Shown piece by piece: positions 33,103-41,267 of a stretch of DNA of 64,000 nucleotides; the first letter of the stretch is position 1, and each line of letters begins with the position of its first letter. Position numbers and translations under genes: made by a program. A model generated the notes under the pieces. It ran no database searches and was not told where the DNA came from. It worked only from the letters and a program-made list of their open reading frames with translations. The stretch lies in contig NZ_JBGQOP010000003.1 of the NCBI RefSeq assembly GCF_052119705.1, forward strand, positions 62,001 to 126,000. Direction: 5' to 3'. This DNA is from Oceanimonas sp052119705 (lineage in GTDB: Bacteria; Pseudomonadota; Gammaproteobacteria; Enterobacterales; Aeromonadaceae).

Positions 33103-34125
33103 ATGGCCACTCCTGAAGATAGGACAGAAAAATACGCACGGATTTCATCTCTTGAATCATTACTGAAAGACATTAACGGGAGTCTGGCAAGTGTAAATGA
33201 GAGTTACCTTGATAACACTACAGAGCACTTTTCAAAAATTTTTTTGATGGGACCACACCGCTCAGGCAGTACGCTTTTTATGCAATGGCTTGCTAACACA
33301 GGCCTTACTGCCTATCCAACCAATATGCTCTCACGTTTTTTTGGCGCACCTTTGGTGGGGGCTAAAATTCAACAGCTATTAACCGATGAAAGATATAACT
33401 TTCGAGATGAAATTTTAGATTTTAACTCTGATATTAACTTCAGCTCTGATAACGGAAAAACAAAAGGAGCATTGGCACCCAATGAATTTTGGTACTTCTG
33501 GCGTCGCTTTCTGCCTTTTGATGAGCAGGATTACCTGCCACCTCAGAAGTTGCATGAAAAAGCAGATCTGACAGGGTTCAGAGACGAGCTGAATGCGCTA
33601 GCCAATATTCTGGAAAAGCCTTTCGCCATGAAGGGGATGATCATGAATCAAAACATTCCTGAACTGGCACAGCAGTTCAATAAGTCGCTGTTTATCTGGA
33701 TTCACCGTGACCCTATCTTCAATATACAGTCTGCTCTGGAAGCCAGAAAACGTCAATATGGCGACATTAATACCTGGTATTCCTTTAAGATAAAGGAATA
33801 CCCAAAATTAAAGGGCCTTGAACCACTAGAATCTGTAGCAGGTCAGATTGCAGCTATTAATCGTTCTGTAGAAGCTGGTATCGAGGATTTACCAGAACAC
33901 AAAAAACTGGTAGTTAAGTATGAAGACTTCTGTAAGCAGCCCGCGTATTATTACAACGAAATTTCCCGTAGGCTAAAAGAACAAAATGGTGTTAATTTTA
34001 TACCTGAATACACAGGGAAAACCGAGTTTCTCAGCACCAACTGCTGGAGGTTAAAGGAATACACACAAGCAGATGCGGAGCGCGTATATAAAAGTATTAT
34101 GAACCATAAATATATTGGCAGTTAG
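33103..34125 (+). CDS. PAPS-dependent sulfotransferase family protein
   Basis: A 340-residue enzyme of the P-loop sulfotransferase fold, which moves sulfate from PAPS to a sugar or protein hydroxyl. The 5'-phosphosulfate-binding loop is at about 47-58 (FLMGPHRSGSTLFMQWL). The 3'-phosphate-binding segment is LFIWIHRDPIFNIQSALEARK at about 200-220, with the usual R-D-P. The C-terminal part has KLVVKYEDFCKQP, a frequent feature. No membrane segment is seen, so it would act in the cytoplasm on a nucleotide-linked or lipid-linked intermediate or on flagellin before export. Acceptor unknown. It follows the preceding gene by 12 bp. Confidence 0.78.
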   Translation: MATPEDRTEKYARISSLESLLKDINGSLASVNESYLDNTTEHFSKIFLMGPHRSGSTLFMQWLANTGLTAYPTNMLSRFFGAPLVGAKIQQLLTDERYNFRDEILDFNSDINFSSDNGKTKGALAPNEFWYFWRRFLPFDEQDYLPPQKLHEKADLTGFRDELNALANILEKPFAMKGMIMNQNIPELAQQFNKSLFIWIHRDPIFNIQSALEARKRQYGDINTWYSFKIKEYPKLKGLEPLESVAGQIAAINRSVEAGIEDLPEHKKLVVKYEDFCKQPAYYYNEISRRLKEQNGVNFIPEYTGKTEFLSTNCWRLKEYTQADAERVYKSIMNHKYIGS

Positions 34126-34334
34126 ATTTTAGGCGTTATAGTATCCACAACTGTTTAACCTATATCTAACCCTATAGACTATTAAGTTCAATCTAGAAAA
34201 TTTTTTTGTTTTATTGCTAATTAGGGGTGTCATGTGTTTTTTAATTTTTATATGTTATTTTAATAATTATTTTTAAGGTGATGTTTTGATTTTTTTATTA
34301 AAGGTTATGTTGGTTTTATGTCAAGGGGGAGTCT
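34126..34334. other. A+T-rich gap before the methyltransferase gene
   Basis: About 210 bp, strongly A+T-rich, with no gene. AAGGGGGAG at 34323-34331 is the ribosome-binding site of the next gene. The composition shift suggests a separate insertion starts here. Confidence 0.6.
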
Positions 34335-35033
34335 ATGGATAATGATAAAATACTGCAACTAGCTAAAGAATGGGAAGTAATATGGAAGGGTAGACCTTTT
34401 GAAAACAATAACGGCCTAGGTTGTCAAGGAGCATTTTCTCTTTTTTATTTTCTAAGAGAAATGAATCCCAAACCAGAGCTTGTTCTTGAAATAGGCACTT
34501 GGAGAGGATTTTCTACATGGGTTATCAGGCAAGCGTTACCAAACGTAAAGATTTTATGTAGTGATCCAATATTAGCCAGTAGACAATTTTTAGATAAATC
34601 ATTTTTTGAACCGGAATATAGATTGAATGATGTAGAGTATACTTGGCAGGATTTTTCAAATATAGATGTTCAGATTGTGGATGAAGATAGAGATAAAGTT
34701 GTTGTTTTTTTTGATGACCATCAAAATAAAATTCCTAGAGTTAGTCAAGCTGCCATCAAAGGAATAAAACATATTATTTTTGATGATAATGTGCCCTATG
34801 ATTATACTCATGTCTCTTTTGAAAATATCTTTAGCAATTATCCTGATTCTAGAGTGGATATATTATCTAATTTTATAAGGTATGACATTTTCCCTCTTCT
34901 CTTTAAAAGTGAAAAGGATAGACATACAAATTTACCGTTCATTTTTGAAGTGGAGATTAGTAAGTCTTTGCCTGCTCTATATAAATCAAAAGATATATAT
35001 AGTTGGATTACGAAAATAGAATTAGATATATAA
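34335..35033 (+). CDS. SAM-dependent methyltransferase-like protein
   Basis: A 232-residue protein with a class-I methyltransferase core: LVLEIGTWRGFSTWVIRQALPNVKILCSDP carries motif I and the acidic residue that binds the SAM ribose. The later VVVFFDDHQNKIPRV and HIIFDDNVPYDY resemble the metal-binding Asp/Asp-Asn region of CmcI/TylF-type sugar O-methyltransferases. That likeness suggests methylation of a sugar hydroxyl in the neighbouring pathway, but the acceptor is unknown. The DNA is much more A+T-rich than the genes upstream, like the distal part of the opposing glycosyltransferase gene. A hairpin terminator follows. Confidence 0.65.
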   Translation: MDNDKILQLAKEWEVIWKGRPFENNNGLGCQGAFSLFYFLREMNPKPELVLEIGTWRGFSTWVIRQALPNVKILCSDPILASRQFLDKSFFEPEYRLNDVEYTWQDFSNIDVQIVDEDRDKVVVFFDDHQNKIPRVSQAAIKGIKHIIFDDNVPYDYTHVSFENIFSNYPDSRVDILSNFIRYDIFPLLFKSEKDRHTNLPFIFEVEISKSLPALYKSKDIYSWITKIELDI

Positions 35034-35171
35034 TATTTAGTGTCGATAATACAGTATTTTTTTTGATGTTATTTTTCTTTGTTATATAAATAAGATCGCA
35101 TTTCAGTAATTTTTATTGCTATATATAGTGTTTTTAGTGGCTATATGTCAGAGCTTTAATTTTTATGATGT

Positions 35172-35200
35172 AAAAGGAGCGCTTAACGCTCCTTTTAATT
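35172..35200. terminator. Bidirectional terminator between the methyltransferase and the giant glycosyltransferase
   Basis: AAAAGGAGCG, loop CTTAA, CGCTCCTTTT: a perfect 10-bp stem with A and T flanks that can serve both convergent genes. Confidence 0.85.
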
Positions 35201-35219
35201 TACTCTGAATAATTATAAT

Positions 35220-38200
35220 TTATAAATTGAAAAATACTTCCATGTTGTATAGTGCGTTATCATGCCCTGCAGTCCTTACAATCTTTTCTTTTTTATCTTT
35301 CAAAGTATATTGGTTTTTTTCTTTTAAATTAGAGATTCGGTCAATGTTCTCAAAATCCGCATAGTCTATAGCTGAAAGGTCCATTTTTTCTATTTTAGTC
35401 CACATTGGGTTAGTAATAGTTTTGTGTTCTACTGATATTTTTTTCTTTAGAATTGTTTTATTACCAAAAAATATTGAAGCCTGTAAGTTTCCACCAGCCT
35501 GAGGTCGATTATGTGCTGTCACGAACACTTCACACTTTGCGATGATAGAAAAATACTCGACAGGCGGAATAAAGCCTTCCATTATTTCTGTAGTATCTGA
35601 TAAGTTTAGCTTTTTCACTGTTGATTTTATCATGTTTACATGATCTGCGTTGGCGTTGTAAGATATAGGGATTATTATTTTATAATCTTTTATATCTTTC
35701 TTTTTGTATAGCTCTAATAATATTTCAATATGATTGTTACTCGGGTCGCCACTGTTGCCGACTATGATTGTTTTTTCTTTTTTAGTTGGTTGCTGTATAT
35801 TTATATAGTTATTTGGTCCGAAGTAATAAAAGGGATGGTGGGCTCTTTGTCCGTAGATGTTACTAAACACATCATAATCTTTTTCAGCAACTGTTCCTAT
35901 AATATCTACATGCTTTATGTTTTCATTTTTTATTTTTAAGTTATTATAAAGGTCACCACCCCAGATAATCCAAGCAACTTTATTTTTATGTCCAATTTTT
36001 CCTAGTAGCGTATTTTGCCAAGGGAAGAAGAGACCATGAAAAATTATTTTATTTACATGCTCACTTAAGCATATAGCTAATACATTATCGAGTTGTGTTT
36101 CTGAATTGAAAAACAAAGCGTTTTTGTTTTTAGATAAATCTATGTCCCAATTAGGAATTGAGCGAGATCTTGATATAAAGAAAAAATGCTCAAAGTCATT
36201 TTTGTTTTCTTCTTCAGAGAGAATATTTACTAAGTTTTGCAAGTGCATGTTATTGAAGCCAATATGCACGATAGTATTATTTTTAGATGTGATTTCTTTT
36301 ATTTTTTTTGTTTTTTTGTTGTCTAGTAAGTCACTTTGTGATTTAAGGTTTTCTTCAAAATACAGCAACGCTTGTTTTTTATCTACTTTGCTGATTAGCT
36401 TGTGAGCGACTTCTTTTTCGTTGTATACAGTGTCTAGTAAGAAAGCTAGCTTCATTAACTGGTTGCTGTTTAACTGCTCAAGTTTTTTCTGGTTAGGGAT
36501 AAATATTGCTTGACCAACATTTGCGTCATCTTGTGTTTTGTTTATTGCTAATGGCTCTAGTCCTGCTTCAGCAAGAACAGTCTGAATAGCTGTTAGGCTA
36601 ATATGTTCTACATGTTCGGGTAAGAAACTGACGAATACTTCTATTAATAAAGCGTTAGCGAGTTTTTTCTGACCATGCTCTAGAATACTGCGGTTATTGT
36701 GCTGTAAATCAAGGATCAACCAATCGATGCTATCAATCCCCTTAATATCATCAATGCGGTTGCTGGTTACAGCGGTTGTGCTAACTAGTGCTGGCTGAGT
36801 AGAAGAGTCTGAATCCGGTGCTAAGGGCAAAGTACTAGAAAGCTCTGCTTCCACCGCTAAGCGCAATTCTATATTGCTGCCATCACCCAACACCATAAGC
36901 GGGAAGTGATGGAATAGCTCAGTATGTTGCAATTGCTGGGCGTTACGTATTACCCCACCTGGATCTAAACAAATATAGTTTACGCCGCCTTTCTTCAGAA
37001 AATCTCTAAAATAAGGGCGACTGGCTAAACTTGCACCGTGATCGAGTGCGGTAATGAGTCCGGTAAAGTTAAAGCTAAATGATTGCTCATCGTCTGAAGC
37101 AGCTGAGTCTTGCTCGGCCTCGACGGGAATCTGTAATTGTATAGGTGCAGACTGATCAGCAAACTGACATTCGCCTTCGGCATTTAAAGTAAGCGCGGCT
37201 GTGGGGCGGCCTTCGCAATGGCGTTGCCAAATGGCGCGCATAGCATTAGAAAAGTGCCGAGCAAAGCTTGGGGCATCACAAACAGGGGACTCTAATAGAG
37301 CGCTGCGTAAATGTTGGCGAATATTGGCTAAGTTATCCACGTCGTTGGCCAAGTCTATCACTAAGCTACGGTAGTCATCCCAGTTATCAACCACCAACTG
37401 GCCAAGGCCTGCGTTAGTTAAATGGGTAGCGGAGTGACGACCAGCAAAAGTTGGGCCGGGTAGGGTGACGACGGGGACTCCCATAAACATAGCCTCACAA
37501 GTGGTGAGTCCGCCAGAGTAAGGCCAAGGATCCAATGCTATATCTACCTTGTTATAGGCTTTTAATAGTTCACTATGGCTGGATGGCCCTTCAATTATTA
37601 ACCGTTCAGCAGTTATGCCGAACTCAGCCATGGTGTTGGTCACGTTATCGACTAAAATTGAGCTGTTAAATTGAAAGCTTTTTAAAAACAATCGAGAGTT
37701 GGGCAGCTGATGCATGATGCTAGCCCATTGTTCTAATACCACCGCATTAATTTTTTGCGGATTATTAAAACAACCTAAGGTAATGTAGCCATTATGCGTC
37801 ACTGGAGGAGAGTATACATCGTGACTATAAGCAGGCGCTTCATAGCATACATAGTCGTGTGGCATGCGGATCAGTTTTTCGGTATACCAGTCATCTACAC
37901 CGTCTGGAGTTTCTATGGCGTCAGATAAAAGATAATCCATAGTGCTCAGTCCGGTAGTATTAATTAATCCGCCTACCCATTTCACTAAGATAGGTGCTGG
38001 CTTCATGGCCATAGTCCGCATGCGGCAGCCGCTCATGTGGCCACTTAAATCAAAAAGTATATCGAGCTGGTCTTTGGCTAACTTTTCGGCTAGTTGCTGT
38101 TCATTAAGGTGGTCAACGGTAATCCACTGTGCCAAGCAATGTTTAATACGATTAGTGATGGGATCTTCTTTTAAACTGGTGCTGTAGGCGAATAACTCAA

Positions 38201-38978
38201 TTTCATGCTTTGGCAATAACTCTAAAATCTGGGTGATCATTTGCCCTACGGGATGAGTGCGAAAACCGTCCGATACTAAACCAATTCTTAGCTTTTTATT
38301 AGGTAGCTTAGTTCTATCACCTAAGCTAACGGGCTTGAGTTCGCTAGCATATTTTTTCTCCCAGCGGGTGGCGAGGTTAAATATTTTTTGCGGTGAAGGG
38401 TTGGGAACATAATGGTTTAACACAATCAAGTTGTTATAGGGCGAATCCCCTTTTTTTCCTGCCATTTCGATAGCTTTAAGGTAATAGCCTTCTGCCAAAT
38501 CAAACAGCCCTAAGCTTTGGTGTGCTAAGCCTAAATTGCTCCACACATAAGAGGTTGATTTGCCAAGATCGATAATTTTTTTAAGAGTGTCAATTACGTC
38601 ACTGTATTGAAGTTCCTCATTTAGAATGAGGCTCTTATGATTGAGTGTTTGTAGATCTTCGGGTGCTACCTCTTCGGCCAGATTAATGTAATTCAGCGCT
38701 TTTTTATTATCTTTAAGCCGATAGTAGAGATTAGCCAGTTGCACCAAGGCCTGCACCTCATTTGGATACTGATTATGAATAAGTTCCAGTTGGCTTTGCA
38801 ATTGTGTTAAGTGGTTGCTTTCTTGGTAAAGCTTGGCCAAAACCCACATCAACTCTAAGTTACTTGGATGTTGGCTTTGCAGCGTTTCCGCTTTGCTTAT
38901 CGCTGCTTCAGCTTGGCCGTTTGTTAGTAGTTTCTTAAGCTGAGTTAGCTCTTTAGTCAGTGACTGTGTCTGTTTCAT
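35220..38978 (-). CDS. Giant fused glycosyltransferase: TPR + GT41 (OGT/SPINDLY-like) + FkbM-like + GT56 (WecF-like)
   Basis: A 1252-residue multidomain protein. Residues about 1-200 are TPR repeats (EAAISKAETLQSQHPSNLELMWVLAKLY and similar). Residues about 230-590 are a GT41 domain of the O-GlcNAc-transferase type: IGLVSDGFRTHPVGQMI, FDLSGHMSGCRM, LGCFNNPQKI, then DPWPYSGGLTTCEAMFMGVPVVTLPG. Residues about 640-830 look like a degenerate FkbM-type fold (IDWLILDLQHNNRSIL...). Residues about 902-1252 resemble GT56, the dTDP-Fuc4NAc transferase WecF: AWIIWGGDLYNNL, TIIVGNSGDPSNNHIEIL, then HNRPQAGGNLQASIFFGNKTILKK. The distal part is far more A+T-rich than the first 800 codons, suggesting the fusion joined DNA of two origins. 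It sits beside fliC, convergent with the sugar genes. A flagellin glycosylation role is inferred. A TTG at 39038 would add 20 residues. Confidence 0.82.
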   Translation of the reverse strand: MKQTQSLTKELTQLKKLLTNGQAEAAISKAETLQSQHPSNLELMWVLAKLYQESNHLTQLQSQLELIHNQYPNEVQALVQLANLYYRLKDNKKALNYINLAEEVAPEDLQTLNHKSLILNEELQYSDVIDTLKKIIDLGKSTSYVWSNLGLAHQSLGLFDLAEGYYLKAIEMAGKKGDSPYNNLIVLNHYVPNPSPQKIFNLATRWEKKYASELKPVSLGDRTKLPNKKLRIGLVSDGFRTHPVGQMITQILELLPKHEIELFAYSTSLKEDPITNRIKHCLAQWITVDHLNEQQLAEKLAKDQLDILFDLSGHMSGCRMRTMAMKPAPILVKWVGGLINTTGLSTMDYLLSDAIETPDGVDDWYTEKLIRMPHDYVCYEAPAYSHDVYSPPVTHNGYITLGCFNNPQKINAVVLEQWASIMHQLPNSRLFLKSFQFNSSILVDNVTNTMAEFGITAERLIIEGPSSHSELLKAYNKVDIALDPWPYSGGLTTCEAMFMGVPVVTLPGPTFAGRHSATHLTNAGLGQLVVDNWDDYRSLVIDLANDVDNLANIRQHLRSALLESPVCDAPSFARHFSNAMRAIWQRHCEGRPTAALTLNAEGECQFADQSAPIQLQIPVEAEQDSAASDDEQSFSFNFTGLITALDHGASLASRPYFRDFLKKGGVNYICLDPGGVIRNAQQLQHTELFHHFPLMVLGDGSNIELRLAVEAELSSTLPLAPDSDSSTQPALVSTTAVTSNRIDDIKGIDSIDWLILDLQHNNRSILEHGQKKLANALLIEVFVSFLPEHVEHISLTAIQTVLAEAGLEPLAINKTQDDANVGQAIFIPNQKKLEQLNSNQLMKLAFLLDTVYNEKEVAHKLISKVDKKQALLYFEENLKSQSDLLDNKKTKKIKEITSKNNTIVHIGFNNMHLQNLVNILSEEENKNDFEHFFFISRSRSIPNWDIDLSKNKNALFFNSETQLDNVLAICLSEHVNKIIFHGLFFPWQNTLLGKIGHKNKVAWIIWGGDLYNNLKIKNENIKHVDIIGTVAEKDYDVFSNIYGQRAHHPFYYFGPNNYINIQQPTKKEKTIIVGNSGDPSNNHIEILLELYKKKDIKDYKIIIPISYNANADHVNMIKSTVKKLNLSDTTEIMEGFIPPVEYFSIIAKCEVFVTAHNRPQAGGNLQASIFFGNKTILKKKISVEHKTITNPMWTKIEKMDLSAIDYADFENIDRISNLKEKNQYTLKDKKEKIVRTAGHDNALYNMEVFFNL

Positions 38979-39131
38979 TATAAGTTTACAATTGGTAATA
39001 TCATGCAAGTATGTTAATGGCTTGCTTAGGCGTTGCAAGCAGAAAAATATCTAGCAACAGTTATCTTACCAGCGATAGGTAGAAAGGCATCGCCGACAGC
39101 TGCCCGTAGGGCTTAGGTACTGGGGCTAGAT

Positions 39132-39251
39132 GTGAATAGGGATTGGGGACTTGGGAATAGATAGAGGAGCACGTTTGGCGTAGCTTTTGGTTTTGTCCTG
39201 CTCTAATCCCTAATCACAGTCCCTTGGTATTTGTCCTTTGTCCTTTGCCTA
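39132..39251. repeat. Heptamer arrays upstream of fliC, first group
   Basis: GTGAATA, GGGATTG, GGGACTT, GGGAATA, GATAGAG at 39132-39166. The inverse type CTCTAAT, CCCTAAT, CACAGTC is at 39201-39221. TTGTCCT repeated twice with TTGCCTA is at 39231-39251. Confidence 0.8.
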
Positions 39252-39355
39252 CGGCGTACAGCTGCCCGAAGGGCCGAAGGTGTTTATCTTTAAGTCATCT
39301 TGCTCGCATCCCTGCTTTTCGTATATGTGGCTGCTCTGCGGTCGGTTATGTCTTT

Positions 39356-39390
39356 AGCTTGGCGTCTGGTGCTGGGCGCTCGGCGCTGAT
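39356..39390 (+). repeat. G+C-rich heptamer array next to the fliC promoter
   Basis: AGCTTGG, CGTCTGG, TGCTGGG, CGCTCGG, CGCTGAT in register, ending nine bases before the sigma28 -35 element. Inverse-type units occur at 23601-23628 and 48707-48748. Confidence 0.85.
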
Positions 39391-39398
39391 TTTTTTGT

Positions 39399-39425
39399 TA
39401 AAGCTTCTCAAATGAGTGCCGATAC
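39399..39425 (+). promoter_or_regulatory. Sigma28 promoter of flagellin gene fliC
   Basis: TAAA, 15 bases, GCCGATAC. Standard class for late flagellin genes. Confidence 0.88.
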
Positions 39426-39662
39426 TTTTTTTAACGAAGCATTAATACAGGTAAGGCAAGGCGGTTGCACTTCACTTTTCTGACTAGATAGTAAAGAAGC
39501 GGCAAGATAAGCACCAAAAAGAAAAGTGAAAAAAGTTTTAAAGTTATCGCCGTCCATGTCGATACCCTAGATAACAGCGAAGCATTAGTATCAATAACTC
39601 TTGTTTCAACAATAAAGCACACCGGCATAGCGCCGGAACAAACCTCAATGGAGAGTTTAATT

Positions 39663-40535
39663 ATGGCGATTACAGTAAACACTAACGTTACCGCAATGGG
39701 CGCTCAGCGTAACCTCAATGCCTCTAGCAACCATTTGGCTACCTCTATGGAGCGTTTGTCTACCGGTAGCCGCATTAACTCGGCGAAAGACGATGCCGCG
39801 GGGCTGCAAATTTCTAACCGCTTGAATTCACAGGCTCGTGGCTTGGGCGTGGCGATGAAGAACGCCCAAGATGGTAACTCCATCATTCAAACCGCAGAAG
39901 GCGCCTTGAACGAAACGACTGAACTTTTGCAACGGATGCGAGATCTGGCGGCCCAAGGGGCGAACGATACTAACTCCGATGAAGACCGCGTAGCGATTCA
40001 GGAAGAAATGGCAGAGCTGGTAAAAGAGATTGATAATATCTCTAACACTACCAAGTTTGGTGGGCAGAAATTGTTAAATGGCGACTTTTCCTCTAAGACA
40101 CTGCAAATTGGTGCGGATGAAGGTGAGACGCTTGAAATTAAAATAGCTAAAGCAAATGCTACATCATTAGGCGTAAATGCAGCTGGTTTAGGTGATGTTC
40201 TTAATGTGGCCACTGCTACTCCTGCTGCTGCTTCTACTATTGCTGCAGATCACGCTGCATATGGTACAGCCATAACAACTATTGACGCTGCAATAAAACA
40301 AGTGGATGGCGAGCGCGCTAAAATGGGTGCCACTCAAAACCGCTTAGAAAGCACCATTAACAACTTGGCCAATACCCGCGAGAACGTGAGTGCCGGTATG
40401 TCGCGTATTAAAGACGTGGATTTTGCGCAAGAAACGGTGAACCTGACCAAGCAGCAAATCTTGCAGCAGGCCGGTACTTCGATTCTTGCCCAAGCTAAGC
40501 AAATCCCCCAGGCAGCATTATCGCTGCTGGGTTAA
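39663..40535 (+). CDS. fliC: Flagellin
   Basis: The filament subunit, 290 residues. The conserved D0/D1 ends are complete: AITVNTNVTAMGAQRNLNASSNHLATSMERLSTGSRINSAKDDAAGLQISNRL at the N terminus and NRLESTINNLANTRENVSAGMSRIKDVDFAQETVNLTKQQILQQAGTSILAQAKQIPQAALSLL at the C terminus. The middle is short, with no large D2/D3 domains; its exposed part (about 175-215) is rich in Ala and Thr (TATPAAAST, then GTAITT) and offers O-glycosylation sites. The ATG at 39663 has GGAGAG upstream and gives the canonical N terminus. Only one flagellin gene is in this window. It is followed by its own terminator. Confidence 0.96.
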   Translation: MAITVNTNVTAMGAQRNLNASSNHLATSMERLSTGSRINSAKDDAAGLQISNRLNSQARGLGVAMKNAQDGNSIIQTAEGALNETTELLQRMRDLAAQGANDTNSDEDRVAIQEEMAELVKEIDNISNTTKFGGQKLLNGDFSSKTLQIGADEGETLEIKIAKANATSLGVNAAGLGDVLNVATATPAAASTIAADHAAYGTAITTIDAAIKQVDGERAKMGATQNRLESTINNLANTRENVSAGMSRIKDVDFAQETVNLTKQQILQQAGTSILAQAKQIPQAALSLLG

Positions 40536-40551
40536 TAATCTAAGTACTGAT

Positions 40552-40580
40552 AACCGGGGGCTAAGGCCCTCGGTTCTTTT
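40552..40580 (+). terminator. Terminator after fliC
   Basis: AACCGGGGGC, loop TAAG, GCCCTCGGTT with one G-T pair, then CTTTT. It lies 17 bases after the flagellin stop. Confidence 0.88.
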
Positions 40581-40621
40581 GATTTAAGGCTGTTTAGCTT
40601 AGTAAATTGTTAGCAAAATAG

Positions 40622-40744
40622 GTAAAGGGTGAAGAGTAAAGCGATAAAAGGACAAGCTTGCAATACAGAACCTTTATGAACTGAGCATGGTGTGTAGTTT
40701 CTGCTTATGTTGTTCGCCTCACTCTTTACCCTTCACACTTCACA
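40622..40744. repeat. Paired heptamer arms between fliC and flaG
   Basis: GTAAAGG, GTGAAGA, GTAAAGC, GATAAAA at 40622-40649 face CCTCACT, CTTTACC, CTTCACA, CTTCACA at 40717-40744. The arms are complementary in type and enclose about 67 bp. Confidence 0.85.
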
Positions 40745-40820
40745 CATTTTTTGTTAGTGCATTAAGCTAAACAGCATTTTCATTTGTTAATCTGAGTAGC
40801 GAAAGCTTGAGGGTACAACT

Positions 40821-41219
40821 ATGGATATACTACCTCTATCGCCTAAGGTGCCAGTTTTAGCAGCAGATGCTAAGCCGCAATTTATGGCGGCCCAACCACT
40901 TGGTAGTGAAACCACTCAAACGATACAAGCCGTGCAGGCAGTGGACAAAGCAGGAGCTAAAAATAATGCCCCTGCAGAACAGCACCAAGAGCTAACGGCA
41001 GAGCAATTAGAGGAAATGGCCGAGCAAATGGACTCATTTGTTGGTAGCTTTACTCATGAGCTGAAGTTTCGCGTAGACGAAGATTCTGGCCGCAATGTAG
41101 TCACTGTGGTGGATAAAAAAAGTGGTGATACCATTCGCCAAATTCCCACCGAAGAGTTGCTGGAAGTGATAGCGCGCTTAGCGGAAGCCAGCGGCGGCTT
41201 GATTAACGTTAAAGCCTAA
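40821..41219 (+). CDS. flaG: FlaG family protein
   Basis: FlaG proteins influence filament length in polar flagella; the mechanism is not settled. The 132-residue protein has a low-complexity N-terminal half and the conserved FlaG core ELKFRVDEDSGRNVVTVVDKKSGDTIRQIPTEELLEVIARLAEASGGLINVKA at its C terminus. It sits between fliC and fliD, as in Vibrio and Aeromonas. GAGGG lies about 8 bases before the start. fliD follows after 48 bp. Confidence 0.92.
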   Translation: MDILPLSPKVPVLAADAKPQFMAAQPLGSETTQTIQAVQAVDKAGAKNNAPAEQHQELTAEQLEEMAEQMDSFVGSFTHELKFRVDEDSGRNVVTVVDKKSGDTIRQIPTEELLEVIARLAEASGGLINVKA

Positions 41220-41267
41220 ATATTAGAGCCTAAGTTTACAGCTTAAATTTAGGTACGGGAGGTTATT

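Larger units (their letters stand above)
38979..39662. other. Flagellin upstream region with heptamer arrays and a sigma28 promoter
   Basis: No gene. It holds heptamer arrays at 39132-39166, 39201-39221, 39231-39251 and 39356-39390, and the fliC sigma28 promoter at 39399-39425. That leaves an unusually long leader of about 230 nt before fliC. Confidence 0.75.

Noticed and set aside
39224..39415. Open frame of 63 codons before fliC
   Set aside because: Covers heptamer arrays and the fliC promoter; no coding character.
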